Positions 44,053-56,410 of a DNA stretch of 64,000 nucleotides are shown one piece after another. How positions within the stretch are numbered: the stretch's first letter is position 1; each line of letters starts with the position of its first letter. The stretch covers positions 53,502,406 to 53,566,405 of the forward strand of contig NC_065542.1 in NCBI RefSeq assembly GCF_932294415.1. Direction: 5' to 3'. Source of the stretch: Quercus robur (lineage: Eukaryota > Streptophyta > Magnoliopsida > Fagales > Fagaceae). The notes under the pieces were generated by a model. That model saw nothing but the letters and a program-made list of their open reading frames with translations, had not been told where the DNA came from and ran no database searches. The position numbers were made by a program, and so were the translations under genes.

Positions 44053-44393
44053 AGTGTAAGAATTCTTAAAATAAATAAATAAAAATTTTGCTCACTTTTA
44101 TTTGGGGTTGTTTATTACTCCATTTAAAAAAAAATTAAGAGAAAAGATAATAATTACTCTGGCTCGATTGTTGAAAATATAGGGATTTTAATTTTTTTTT
44201 TGGGTAATTACAATATTCTCTTTTGAGTTTTAAGGAAATTACAATACACCCTAAATTTTAAGAGAAAAAAATACTCATGTCGCTTTATATTTGAAAAAAA
44301 AAAAAAACATTTTCATCTTTTGTTTATGTTAGTAATAGAATATTTTAAATTTTTATAAACTTTTCTTTAACAAAGTTTAATCATGATTAGTCA

Positions 44394-44891
44394 TGATGGT
44401 GTCTAAAAAATAGCCAACTCCTTACTCGTCCATGTATGTCGTCCATACAAAAGGTACGTCGTCCTAAGTTTACAAGGCAGATTACACTACTGTCGTCCAG
44501 AGAAACCTCTGGACGACATGTACTAATTGGTGAACTATCTCTCGTCCAAACAGCACTTAGGACGAGAGCAAGGCTGTTTTGACACGAAAAGATAACCGCT
44601 ATAGCGGTTATCAAATTGTACGCTCCGAACTCCGTGAAATAGGGGGAAGTTATCCAATGGATAACCGCTGCCTAAACCTATAAAAGGAGATGAATCTCCG
44701 ACAAAAAAAGGCTAAGTATTTCTTCTTTACAGACAATATATTTCTTTAAGAGGAGAATTGCTAACTTCATCATCGGAGGAATTTTGACCGGCCAACCCCG
44801 GTCTCCTCTGATCTTCTATTTCTTATCTTTCAGGCCCTCAACATCATCGTGATCTGTGTTGTTCAACTAACTGATTCCTTGATCGTTATCA
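44394..44891 (+). repeat. 5' LTR of element 3
   Basis: 498 bp, TGATGGTGTC ... TTATCA. TATA-like CCTATAAAAGGAG near 44676. Contains two perfect dyads: 44491-44518 (12-bp stem, 4-nt loop) and 44591-44612 (22-bp palindrome). Confidence 0.95.
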
Positions 44892-44893
44892 GT

Positions 44894-44911
44894 TGGGGCT
44901 GTCTGTGAGAA
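44894..44911 (+). promoter_or_regulatory. Primer-binding site region of element 3
   Basis: TGGGGCTGTCTGTGAGAA, colinear with TGGCGCCGTCTGTGGGGA of element 2 but with substitutions, so the site is probably degenerate. Confidence 0.45.
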
Positions 44912-44939
44912 GATTGTTCTTCTCTTTGACAAAAAGTTG

Positions 44940-47900
44940 ATGGTACGGACTAGATCGAGGGCTACCAGCCCAGGCCGTCAGGGAAGCAGAGATGCTTCGA
45001 GCAACCCTCACCGTGACCGCCAATCTGCACCGGCCATGCAAACTTCATCTGTTCAAAACGTACAATCCATGGCGGCCGCAATGGCGGAGTTGACTCCCCA
45101 AAACCAAGAATTAAGAATGGAGATTAATCTAAGGAGGCTGATGCGTGAAGAACGTGAGGGTGGAGGACAAATGCAGAGTCGTGATGACAGAGAGAACACT
45201 GAGATTGGAAGTCAGTTAAGAGGTACCACTTCACGAGCGGTGCCACATTTGAAGGAAGAGATGGACCAGATGAGAAGAGTCATGGAGGAAATGAAAGAGA
45301 ATATGAGAAGGACAAATCCTATAAAAGACCTGGTCCACCGAACTGATTCCCCCTTTACGGCTTCCATCAACGGTCACCCTCTACCATTGAAGTTTAAGAT
45401 GCCTTCTCTGGATTCGTACGATGGAACACGAGACCCGTTCGATCACATTGCTACCTACAAGACCACCATGCATCTCCAAGGGGTTCTCGACGAAATAATG
45501 TGCAGAGCATTCCCTACTACCCTCAAGGGCCCAGCACGAGTTTGGTTCAGCAAAATACCCCCGAATTCGGTGAGTTCTTTTGAAGAGTTGAGCAAGCTGT
45601 TTGTTAACAACTTCATAGGAGGACAAAGACATAGGCGTTCCTCGTCCAGCCTATTAACCATAAAGCAGGGAGAGAACGAGAGTTTACGGTCGTTCATCAC
45701 CCGTTTCAACAGAGAAGCCCTAAGTGTGGACGAAGCAGATGATAAGCTCTTGTTGGCAGCTTTCCATAATGGGGTGAATTCTGATTTGTTCATTCACAAA
45801 CTCTATGAAAAAGAGCCCCAGTCTATGGCAGAACTTGTCCATTCGGCTCAAAATTTTATGAATGCAGAAGACGCAATCATTGCTAAGAAGAGGAAGAGGT
45901 CTGAGAGAGTAGACGCAAATCCCGGTCGCCACTTAGAGCAAGGCCCTCGTCCAAAGAAGTGACGGACAGAAGACAGGAAAGACCGAGACATTAAGAAGCC
46001 GGGCTCTTTAGCACGGAACCAGCAGTATACCTCTTTGAATGTCCCACTTGAGCAGGTCCTTATGCAGATCAATGATGATCCTTCCTTGAAGTGGCCGGAG
46101 AAAATGAGGGGAGATCCCAATAAACGCAATCGGAACAAGTATTGTCGCTTCCACAAGGATCATGGTCATGATACAGACGAGTGTTTCGATTTAAAGCAGC
46201 AAATCGAAAATCTCATAAGGCAAGGGAAGCTGAAAAATTTCCTTGGACGAGATAACAGGGACGAGAAAATGAAAGGAAAAATGGAAGAATCATCACGACC
46301 ACCGCTCGAAGAAATAAGAGTCATTATAGGGGGAAGTTCGATAGGCCAGTCATCTAAGTCCAAGAAAGCATACTTGAAGGTAGTGCAGAGTGTCCAGCTT
46401 TCTGGACGATCACCGAGAGCAAGGACCACGGACGAAGCAGCGATCACCTTCACGAACGAAGACGCTGAGAGAATTCATCACCCCCATGATGATGCTCTCG
46501 TCATCACCTTAATGATTGCTGACTACACAACTAGAAGGGTGCTTGTAGACAACGGAAGCTCGGTGGACATTTTGTATTATCCAGCTTTTCAACAAATGAG
46601 GCTTGGACGAGACCGGCTCCGTCCAGTGAACTCCCCCCTAGTAGGTTTTGGTGGCATGAAGGTACAACCCATGGGTACTATTTCCTTATCAGTGGTAGTG
46701 AGGGCATACCCACAACAAATCACCAAGGATGTGAACTTCCTTGTGGTAAATTGTCCGTCCTCCTATAACGCCATAATTGGAAGACCAACTTTGAATAGTT
46801 GGAAGGCCGTTACCTCTACTTACCACCTATCAGTTAAGTTTCCAACAGAACACGGAGTAGGGCAGGTACAAGGGGATCAACTGGCAGCAAGAGAATGATA
46901 CTTGGCCATGGACAAGCAAATTCAAGCCATGAATATTGAAGAAAGGAGAATGGTAGCAGAGCCTACCGAAGCATTAGAAGACATTTCCCTGGACGAAGAG
47001 AACCCTGAGAAGTGTACCAGGGTTGGAGCAGATCTAGAAGATAAGATTAAGGAGGACCTCGTCCACTTTTTGAAGAAAAATATTGATGTGTTTGCATGGA
47101 GTCATGAGGACATGCCGGGTATAGACCCTAGTGTCATTACCCACCGTCTGAATGTATGCCCTTCCTCCAAGCCAGTGCGGCAAAAGAAGAGGGTGTTTGC
47201 CCCTGAGAGAAATGATGCTATCAAAGACAAAGTTCAAAAGCTGATGGGGGCGAGGTTTATCCGGGAAGTGTATTACCCAGATTGGTTGGCAAATGTTGTA
47301 ATGGTCAAGAAGGCAAATGGTAAGTGGAGAATGTGCGTGGATTTTACCGACTTGAACAAGGCTTGCCCGAAAGATAGTTATCCGCTGCCACGCATTGATC
47401 AATTGGTGGACTCAACTGTGGGCCACAAGTTGCTTAGTTTCATGGACGCTTTTTCAGGATACAATCAAATAAGGATGGACGAAGCGGACCAGGAAAAAAC
47501 ATCCTTTGTCACTAGTCAAGGTTTATTCTGTTATAAGGTGATGCCGTTCAGCTTAAAGAATGCAGGGGCCACGTATCAGAGATTGGTCAATCACATGTTT
47601 CGACAGTAGATTGGGCGGAATGTGGAAGTCTATGTAGACGACATGCTGGTAAAGAGCCAGGACGAAGGAAGGCATCTAGACGACCTGCAGGAGACATTTG
47701 ACACGCTGAGACAGTATCACATGAAGCTGAATCCTTGTAAATGTGCTTTCGGAGTATCATCAGGGAAATTCCTTGGCTTTATGGTCTCCCACAGGGGAAT
47801 TGAAGCGAATCCTGATAAAATTCAAGCAATATTGGAGATGAAGCCTCCGCAGAATACAAAGGAGATCCAATCTCTTACTGGACGAGTCGCTGCACTCAAC

Positions 47901-50137
47901 AGGTTTGTCTCTAAAGCCACTGACAAATGTTTACCATTTTTTAAAGTTCTTAGAAAAGCATTCGAATGGATCGACGAGTGTCAGAGAGTTTTTGAGGATC
48001 TGAAGGCATACCTTACCAAGTCTCCATTGTTGAGTCCGTCAGTAGTGGGAGAGGAATTATACTTATACTTGGCGGTAACCCCGTATGCCGTGAGTTCAGC
48101 ACTGATAAGAGAAGAAGGTAAAGTGCAAAGACCCGTGTACTATACGAGTAAGGCATTGAGGGAGCGGAAGGACGATATCCACAAATGGAGAAGTTAGCCT
48201 TCGCATTGATCACCACTTCCAGGAAGCTGAGTCACTATTTCCAGGCCCATGTCATTAATGTCATGACGGATCATCCACTCAAGAAGGCGATGAGCAGACT
48301 ATAAGCTGCTGGACGATTGATTCAGTGGGCTGTCGAACTCAGTGAATTTGACATCAGATATCAACCAAGGCATGCCATAAAAGCTCAAGCATTAGTAGAT
48401 TTCATTGCGGAATTTACCCCAAGTCATTATGAGACAGAAGGTAGTGACAGATGGGTCGTCCATGTGGATGGATCATCTACAAAGTATGCAGGTGGAATTG
48501 GTGTGGTTTTACAATCCCCAGAAGGAGAAAAATTGAGGCATAAGGTTCGTCTAGAGTACCAAACAACTAACAATGAAGTCGAGTATGAAGCCCTTCTCAA
48601 AGGGCTAGAATTGGCTAAGTCTGTGGAAGCCAAGTCTATACTCGTCTTGGGAGATTCTCAGTTGGTCATGAGGCAAGTAAATGGAATGTACGAAGCAAAG
48701 GAGGAACGGATGAGGAAATACCTTAGTAGGGTGATGCGCCTAATGAAGATATTTGAAAAAGCTGAATTCGTTCAAATCCCAAAGGAGGAAAACGTGGAAG
48801 CTGATACTATAGCGAAAGAAGCCTCAGCAAATGAATCTGTGGACGAATCTGATGAAATTCAGTACATGCCAAGCATAGATATTCCAGAAGTACAACAGGT
48901 GGAAAATAGAGGAAACTGGATGACCCCAATTATATCATACCTGAAAGACGGACAGCTACCAGAAGAGAAAGACGAAGCAAGGAAGCTGAGGGTGAGATCG
49001 GCTAGATACGTACTTCTGAACGAAGTGTTATACAAGAGGGGCTTTTCTCAACCTTATCTTAGGTGCTTGGCTCCGGACGAAGCAAACTACGTACTGAGGG
49101 AAGTTCATGAAGGAGCATGTGGCAATCACTCTGGAGCCAGGTTCCTTGTCTACAAGGTCGTCCGTGCAGGGTATTACTGGCCAAATATGCAAGCTGATAC
49201 TAAAGCGTACGTCAAGGTCTGCGACCAATGTCAACGATTTAGCAACGTCCCCAGACAACCGTCAGAGTACCTCACCCCGATGATGGCACCGTGGCCCTTT
49301 GCATAATGGGGACTAGACATTTTGGGTCCCTTTCCTCAGGGCATAAGGTAGATGAAATTTCTAGTTATGGGCATCGATTACTTCACAAAATGGGTGGAAG
49401 CTGAATCGTTGGCAACAATCACACAACAAAATGTTAAGCATTTCGTGTGGAAGAACATTGTATGCAGATTCGGAGTGCTCAAGGTATTGGTATTTGATAA
49501 CGGACGACAGTTTGACAACGCACTCTTTAAGGACTTCTGCGCACACTTTGGAATACAGAATCACTATTCCTCACCCGCTCATCCTCAAGCAAATGGCCAA
49601 GTTGAAGTGGCAAACCGATCCTTGTTGAAAATCATCAAGACCCGGCTTGAGGGGGCAAAGGGGGTATGGCCAGAGGAGTTGCCTGGTGTTCTATGGCCCT
49701 ACAGGACGACGGTGAGAACCCCTACGGGGGAAACTCCTTTCAAGCTAGCTTATGGAAGCGAAGCAGTCATACCTGCAGAAGTACATATGGCCAATCACAG
49801 GGTGATGATGTATCAAGATAAGGACAATGAGGAGCAGCTCCGTCTGAACCTTGATCTGGTAGACGAGGTAAGGGCAGACGCAGAATACAGGACAGCAAAG
49901 TACAAGAACCTCATGGCTAGGCAATATGATGCAATGGTGAAACCTAGGCGTTTCAACATAGGAAATCTCGTCCTGAGAAAGGTCTCTTTGGCAACCAAGA
50001 ACCTAACACATGGGAAATTGGGCCCGAATTGGGAAGGACCCTACAGAGTTATCAACTGTAAAATGCAAGGATCCTACTACTTGGAGGCCCTAGAGCACCC
50101 TTGGAACGTGGAGCACTTGAGGAGGTACTATCAGTAA
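44940..50137 (+). pseudogene. gag-pol of element 3, interrupted
   Basis: Begins ATG-GTACGGACTAGATCG, similar to element 2. All domains remain: gag core (FPTTLKGPARVWFSK), knuckle CRFHKDHGHDTDEC, protease VLVDNGSSVDILYYPAF, RT with YVDDMLVKS, two RNase H domains (second with VDGSSTK, NNEVEYEA, LGDSQ), integrase finger and DDE region, ending HPWNVEHLRRYYQ. Lesions: TGA 45960-45962, TGA 46896-46898, TAG 47607-47609, a one-base deletion near 48160, TAA 48302-48304, TAA 49304-49306, TAG ~49349, plus a small in-frame loss near 50095. The frame is otherwise maintained, so these are point lesions. It cannot make Pol. Confidence 0.92.
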
Positions 50138-51037
50138 AAGTCAGCCTAGACGGAAGTATGGACATGGACGAGGGGGGACCTTGTCTACAGACTTATGATT
50201 CTACTTATATTTAATGTTGTTTGTGTTTGGAACTACTATTTTACTATTTATGTTGTGGTGTTTACGGACGAAGTTATGGAGCTTGTACTTAATAAAAAAG
50301 GCATAAATATATGTATATGCCTTACCTGTAAACAATATTTATGTTATGTACAAAGTATTGTGTAAATTCCTAGTCTCCATGCTATTTTCGTCCCAACTAA
50401 CCCACCACAAGGCTGAAAAGCCCAAGATGAGGAAACTCTCCGAACGCGGGGATATAACTTCGACAAACAAGGGAAATGTATGCACGCCCAAGTGTAGACG
50501 AGAAAATTTTCCTTTGAAATGGCACGTCCACAAAACATCCGTCCCTGAAATAGACGGGATGGAAAATAGTACGTCCACACACGGACGAACAATAATACGT
50601 CCACAAAGCTCACCTGAAACAACGGATGAGATTTACACGTCCACACATGGACGAATACATGCAAAGACGATGTTCTGGTTTATAAACCAAGAACGTTTAA
50701 GAGCAATTAAGCTTATGGACGAATGCAAAGTCTTGCATTAGAGAAATAATCAAAAAAGAGGCGAAGTCTCAAGACGGGTGATGTTGATACTTGGGATTTC
50801 TCCAAGACGAGTAGAAAGTTCCAAGCACTTCATAAGATATCACCCTCATGGACGAGTAGAAATTTTAAAGCAAAGGCATAACTTTCGTCCTTGATATAAC
50901 AAAAAAGAAAACACAATTGTTTAAAGGGTGGACGACCAACGTCCAAACACCCTCAAGTTACATGATAACTCGTTCTGAAACTAAGGACGAGATAAATAGA
51001 AAGTTACATCAAGTCTTAAAATTACAAAAAAAGAGCA
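50138..51037 (+). other. Noncoding internal region of element 3
   Basis: Lies between pol and the convergent antisense gene. Rich in GGACGA/TCGTCC and GTCCACA motifs (for example ACGTCCACACACGGACGAAC near 50571). No tandem array, unlike element 2. Confidence 0.65.
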
Positions 51038-52092
51038 TCAGGCTGGTGGGGCGTCTTTGTTCTGCTCGTCCTGAAGTGGCTGGGTTGTAGCATCATCCTC
51101 CACATTAACATCTTCTGAGCTCGTCTGGAGGAGGGAGCTGGTAGGAGCACCACTAAGATTGAGCTTAATAGAGCTGAAATCAATGTTGGGGAAGTTCTCG
51201 ATGGCGTCCATCCTGAAGTCCTCAAACCCAGCTGCATAGTTGGTATCTAGCAGATCAGTGAACTGCTTGGACGCCTTGAACTCTGCAACCGCGTCTTCCT
51301 TGGCCTTCTTGAGAAGATCATTCAGCTCGTCATTCTTCTTTTGCAAGTTATCAAGACGAGTTTCCTTCTCCATAACATCAGTCTTCAGCTCTTCAATCTG
51401 ATTTTGCAGCTCATTTGCCCCTTCATTGGCTTTAGCAACTGCCTCAGCCCAGCGTTTGCTCTCGTCCTTCACTTCCTTGATTCTCTTCTCTAACAAGACT
51501 CTCGTCTTGTCCAGATCAGTTGCTTGCCTGGACGCAGCAATGAACTTGGACATGGCCTGAATCATGGTTTAGTTAGGCAGCTTATCAAAAAGGACGAGAC
51601 AAAATAAAACAAAAGTAAAAATACATACCTTGAAAAGATCATGAACCCTAGAATGCTCGAAGTCCTTCAAAGACATGTTGTAACAGGCAGACATGTCCGC
51701 ATCAGTCACAGCCATCCTAAATCTTTCCCAAGCCAGATCCTCGTTCCCAATGAGGTATTGAGGTGCTTGGGGAGAAGGCTGAGACGTGGACGGCGCCTTG
51801 ACTGTGGACGGGACTTGCTTGGGTGAATCTTTGGGCTCAGAGTCAAGGATCTGGACGTCTTCAGGCTCATGAATAGGAATAGGCGTAGGTTGAACGTCCT
51901 TGGGCTTGGACGACTTATGTTTGACCTTTTTCTCCCTGCGCCTGCTGGGAAGATTGCCCAGGTCAACCCCCAGTGATAAGTTTTTTCTTTTCTCACCTAC
52001 GGACGGGTGAGACTGAGGTGCGTCCTGCCCAGCGACAGCAGCCTCGTTCACAACTTCTTTACCCTTGTTTTCCTTCATTGTAGCTATTCCTG

Positions 52093-52144
<52 letters not shown>

Positions 52145-53251
52145 AAGAAAGGGAAACAATTATACGGACTTACGTCTACGAATGGTGAGCTCGTGTGCAA
52201 GGGCTTCACTGGACGAGTTGGGACCCAAACCCCAGGTGGCAAGACGTTGGAGGCTTACCAAAGAATGGAAAGCCCTATTAGTGTATAGATGAACCTTTTG
52301 AATTCTTTCAATATGAAACCTGTCTAAGTGAGGTAGTCTAGCACCTGCAAAAAAAAAAAAAATATATATATATTTATTATATAGCCGTCTACAAAAGTAA
52401 TTACAACACAGTAAAATGACAAACACAAGCATACCTTCAAGACGAAGGTTCCCTAACTCTCCTGTGTAGGGAGGAAATGGGTCTTGAGAAACCTCGAGCG
52501 GGCGTCCAGCCCAGAAACCTGAGACGAAGAAGAACTCCGTCTTCCAGTTCCTATCCGAGGAAACTATGGACTTGATCAATCTATAATCCTTCCTTCTGGC
52601 TGTGAATTGATAAAAGCCAAGGGACTGATTGATCTCAGAAGGCTTGTAACAGTAGAGGAACTCGTCCACAGTCAGAGGACGGTTCCCCTCAAAAACCTCC
52701 CTCCACAAAACTTGCATGGAGACGACTAACCTCCACGCATTGGGGTTATGCTGACAAACACCTATACCTAACCTAGTGAGTAATTCTCTGACAAAAGCAT
52801 TTAAAGGTAACCTAAGTCCACCTAAAAGATAGGCTTCGTAAATACCTACCCCAAAACGTGGTTGACAACACCACTCCCCACGAACTGCTAACCTAGGATT
52901 AAGGTCGTCTGGAATTTGATACCATTTCTTAAGCAAACCTAATCTCCTATCATCCGTCTTGGATTCTACTCCTACGGCACAGCTATACACTACCTCAACC
53001 TCGTCCTGAACTGTGGACGAGGGGGCACTTGTACCTGCCTGGGATCCAGACTCACTCCTCGTCTTGAGTCCTTGGAGAACCTCTAAAGGTACCCTAGGGA
53101 CGCCGGACACATACTCGTCCGTGGTGTTTCCTCCACCACTAGTACTATTATTATTACTATCACTAGAGCCACTAAAACTACTTTGGTCATGATACTCGTC
53201 TATGGCTTTGCCCAAACTATTACTAGACGAGGAAAGAACGGTCTCAGACAT
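51038..53251 (-). CDS. Antisense spliced gene of element 3 (four exons)
   Basis: Exons on the minus strand: 53251-52435, 52344-52174, 52089-51629, 51556-51038. Introns of 90, 84 and 72 bp, all GT-AG, with phases 1, 1, 0, exactly as in element 2. The join gives one 655-residue frame with no stop. Parts: Ser/Asn-rich N-terminus; Transposase_28-like region (GLRLPLNAFVRELLTRLGIG, HNPNAWRLVVSMQVLW); a basic third exon (RRREKKVKHKSSKPK) with Pro/Ser-rich tail and WERFRMAVTDADMSACYNMS; and a coiled-coil fourth exon (~residues 490-580) with ENFPNIDFSSIKLNL and an acidic end. Intron 2 has a ~49-nt pyrimidine (T) run before its acceptor. Probably nuclear by its basic clusters (inference). Function unknown. 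Confidence 0.82.
52093..52141 (-). repeat. ~49-nt poly(T) (minus) in intron 2 of the antisense gene
   Basis: Runs to within 3 nt of the AG acceptor at 52090-52091 and so forms the polypyrimidine tract. The length may be inexact from sequencing slippage. Confidence 0.8.
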
Positions 53252-53408
53252 TTTAGAAAACTTAAAATCTGAGAACGAGGAGTAAAGAAATACCTGAAAT
53301 CTAGACGAGGAAACTAAGGACGAGATGATACTTCTAGACGAGGCGCTAAGACGAGGATGCTCAGGGAAGGAAATCTCAGAAATGTGAAGGGCACTGGAGG
53401 AATTCTAC

Positions 53409-53416
53409 TATTTATA
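53409..53416 (-). promoter_or_regulatory. TATA box for the antisense gene of element 3
   Basis: TATAAATA on the minus strand, ~160 bp upstream of the antisense ATG (53251) and outside the LTR. The region upstream carries two CACGTGGCAT boxes (on plus, near 53464 and 53523). Confidence 0.6.
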
Positions 53417-53584
53417 AGCTGTAAACTTTGGGATGCGAAACGACGCAGCCAACCAAAGTGCGCCACGTGGCATAGATCTCGAAAATGGAACCAAACGCAT
53501 CAGTTCATCAGTTAGATTTTGACACGTGGCATACAGTACACATTTTGAAAATTGCCCAAATTATCCTTAAGACGACCCATGGAC

Positions 53585-53591
53585 GAGGGGG
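53585..53591 (+). promoter_or_regulatory. Polypurine tract of element 3
   Basis: GAGGGGG then CAAC and the 3' LTR, matching element 2. Confidence 0.65.
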
Positions 53592-53595
53592 CAAC

Positions 53596-54093
53596 TGATG
53601 GTGTCTAAAAAATAGCCAACTCCTTACTCGTCCATGTATGTCGTCCATACAAAAGGTATGTCGTCCTAAGTTTACAAGGCAGACTACACTACTGTCGTCC
53701 AGAGAAACCTCTGGACGACATGTACTAACTGGTGAACTATCTCTCGTCCAAACAGCACTTAGGACGAGAGCAAGGCAGTTTTGACATGAAAAGATAACCG
53801 TTATAGCGGTTATCAAATTGTACGCTCCGGACTCCGTGAAATAGGGGAAAGTTATCCAATGGATAATCGCTCCCTAAACCTATAAAAGGAGATGAATCTC
53901 CGACAAAAAAAGGCTAAGTATTTCTTCCTTACAGAAAATATATTTCTTTAAGAGGAGAATTGCTAACTTCATCATCGGAGGAATTTTGACTGGCCAACCC
54001 CGGTCTCCTCTGATCTTCTATTTCTTATCTTTCAGGCCCTCAACATCATCGTGATCCGTGCTGTTCAACTAACTGATTCCTTGATCGCTATCA
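53596..54093 (+). repeat. 3' LTR of element 3
   Basis: 498 bp. The 12-bp-stem dyad (53693-53720) is unchanged from the 5' LTR. The 22-bp palindrome (53793-53814) has one C-to-T change. Confidence 0.95.
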
Positions 54094-54098
54094 AGTCA

Positions 54099-54455
54099 TA
54101 ATGTAACTGATAAATTTATAATTAAAATGTAAATTTTATCAAGCACCAAAAGAATTGCAACAACAAATCTCTCTCCAATCCGTTGGAAAAACAAAAAACA
54201 AAAAACCGAAAGTCATTCAAAATATTTAAAAATGTTCTTTAATTAAAAATTCAAACAATGAATTTTAATTATAAGAAGGGAGAATAATTTTGGAAATCTG
54301 TCATTAAGCAAATGGCAGGTCAATGCACAACATTTTTAATATCAATTTGACAAATTTTGATCAAACGAATGTTAATAGAGGTAAAAATGTTTTTTCTCTT
54401 CAAGTTTAAGGTAGAGTGTAATTCTCTCAAATCTTAAAAGATTGAGCGTAACTAC

Positions 54456-54492
<37 letters not shown>

Positions 54493-55081
54493 GACTTGAT
54501 TTTAGTTTATCGAGAGAAAAAAAATCATTCAAAAATCTCAATAGGCCTAGTAGACATCACTAGCACATATGAAACAAAAAGCTGAAAAAAAAAAAAAAAA
54601 GACTTTTTATTCCTCGGCATATAACAAATAGACTTGTACCAAAATAAAGTGGGCGAATCATGGGTCAAACCAAACCCAACATACATACAAAGTAAAATCA
54701 CATAATTTAAATTACAAAGCTTAACTTGATTAAAGTAATGGGTCTAGTTTTTTGGGGTTTTCAATTTTTCTTGACCCAACTAATCTCAATAGTAGTAGTT
54801 TGGGAATTTAAAAATGGGTTTAGCTTCTTATTTTAAAACTCATTAAGTATTCACATCAAAAGTGCTAAAAATTTAGCTTCTAGCATATACTCTGTTCTTT
54901 ATACAATACACATAACATCATATAGTCTATTCTTTTACCATTTTATTTAAATATTATTTTCTTTTTTATTTTTTCTTTTACCACTCAAGTTTCTCTCTCT
55001 AACTTTCATTTAAATAACATTTTTTTTGTATTTATCATCTAGCTACAGTAAGTTGCTATAGATGACAGTTTATTGTAGTTA
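54099..55081. other. AT-rich intergenic DNA
   Basis: Right flank of element 3. An (ATT)n microsatellite lies at ~54460-54491 and a poly(A) at 54585-54600. No gene recognised. Confidence 0.5.
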
Positions 55082-55915
55082 AGGTTGTGTTTGATTTGAT
55101 AGTAATTGGTCTTTATAAAATGTTTTACACCATTGATGGTGTTTGGCATCTTAGGAAATTACAATCAAATTGAAAATACATTCAGTTGACTGTAAAATAC
55201 CCCCCCTTAAAGTGTAAAATGTTTTACACTTTGAAACTACCTTCAAATCATTTCCACTCCTCACAAAATTCCTCTCCTTACTCACACTCTCATCATTCAC
55301 GCCATGCCCAAGACAAAGGAAGGAGAAAGGCATCGTCAGTGAAGCCTAGAACCAGCCACCAACCCATGGCTCCACCGTCATGCCTACAAGCCCCGCCGCT
55401 AATGAAGGTAGTTTGGGCACTTCTCTCTTCCTCCCCTAACCCACCTCCACTGACCCATCCCTTTTCCACCACTGACCCATCTTCCTCATTTCTTTTCCCT
55501 CAAGACCCACATCCTCTAATTGAGATCTTAAGATCTAGGTTTTTATGAGGTTGTTCCCATTTATAGTGTAGGTTTTTTTTTTTTTTTTTTTTTAATTATT
55601 TGTTTGAGGTAATAACAATGATTTGTGCTTGGGTTGCAATTGATTTGTTTTTGTATGTCAGAAATTGAAAACTATAACTGATCCATAGATTTGATCAATC
55701 AATCCATTGAAAATTATACTACAATTGTATTATAGGTATTTTTTGACACTAGAAAATGTTTTACATTGGGGAACCAAACATCGGAAATAATTTTTCAGCA
55801 AATTTCCTAGAACACAACCAAATAGATGAAAATGTTTTCCTTTCCGTAAAATATATTCAACTAAAAATATTTTACACTCGGAAGTTATTTTATGTGTTGC
55901 CAAACACAGCTTAAG
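55082..55915. mobile_element. TIR element with an internal GC-richer captured-looking segment
   Basis: Left end TTAAGGTTGTGTTTGATTTG and right end, whose reverse complement is TTAAGCTGTGTTTGGCAAC, form short inverted repeats. AAAATGTTTTACA motifs recur near both ends. The centre (~55250-55545) is less AT-rich and has a frame (SSVKPRTSHQPMAPPSCLQA) unlike the flanks, possibly a captured exon. No transposase. Confidence 0.45.
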
Positions 55916-56311
55916 TATTAAAAAATTATAGATTTGACACCTTTAATGTAGTGGTTTTTAAAGTACTTTTGGTGTTAAAATAGCATTTTAACTATTTTTA
56001 ATACCTTTGATGTAAATGCTCAAAGGGGAGTTTTTAGGTATCCAAACTTAGCCAGATTACTAATTTAAAAATTATTAAAATATATTTATTTTTTATTTTC
56101 ATTACCTAAAAAGGTAAGGTTTTTACTTTCTATAATAAAATAAGTGTGTCTTTCTTTCTCCGTTAAATTAGAAGAAGGAATAACAAAAGAAAAGGCAGTG
56201 TAAAACGCTATAAAACAAAAGAAAACGCAGTGTAAAACTACACCCAATTTTCTTGCGTTTTCATGGCAATTTCCTGGCATCTTCCTTCATCCAAAAAGTC
56301 AAAGTCAAGTC

Positions 56312-56410
56312 CAAACATGATGAACTCTGAAATTATGCCCAAAACAACGTTTTTAAGTAAAATGCAAAATCGTGTTTCTTGAAGGAAATAACAAAACCCC
56401 CTTAAAGCTG
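56312..56410 (+). repeat. Dispersed repeat, second copy
   Basis: Matches ~35860-35960 (AACTCTGAAATTATGCCCAA, TTTTTAAGTAAAATGCAAAA). Confidence 0.6.

Larger units (their letters stand above)
42650..44165 (+). repeat. Segmental duplication, copy A
   Basis: Colinear with 56717-58290 from GTTTCCATCTCC to AAGAGAAAAGATAATAATTACT. It includes an old SINE (43494-43665) present in both copies and an insert at 44003-44052 absent from copy B. Element 3 inserted ~230 bp beyond its right end. Confidence 0.85.
44394..54093 (+). mobile_element. Element 3: full-length Ty3/Gypsy Tat-type element, pol decayed
   Basis: A 9,700-bp element with 498-bp LTRs and an exact 5-bp duplication AGTCA (44389-44393 and 54094-54098). 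Same layout as element 2: gag-pol +, antisense gene -, polypurine tract. The LTRs differ at about 16 sites (~3.2%), so it is older than element 2. gag-pol has several stops and a frameshift; the antisense gene is intact. It belongs to the same family as element 1. Confidence 0.95.
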
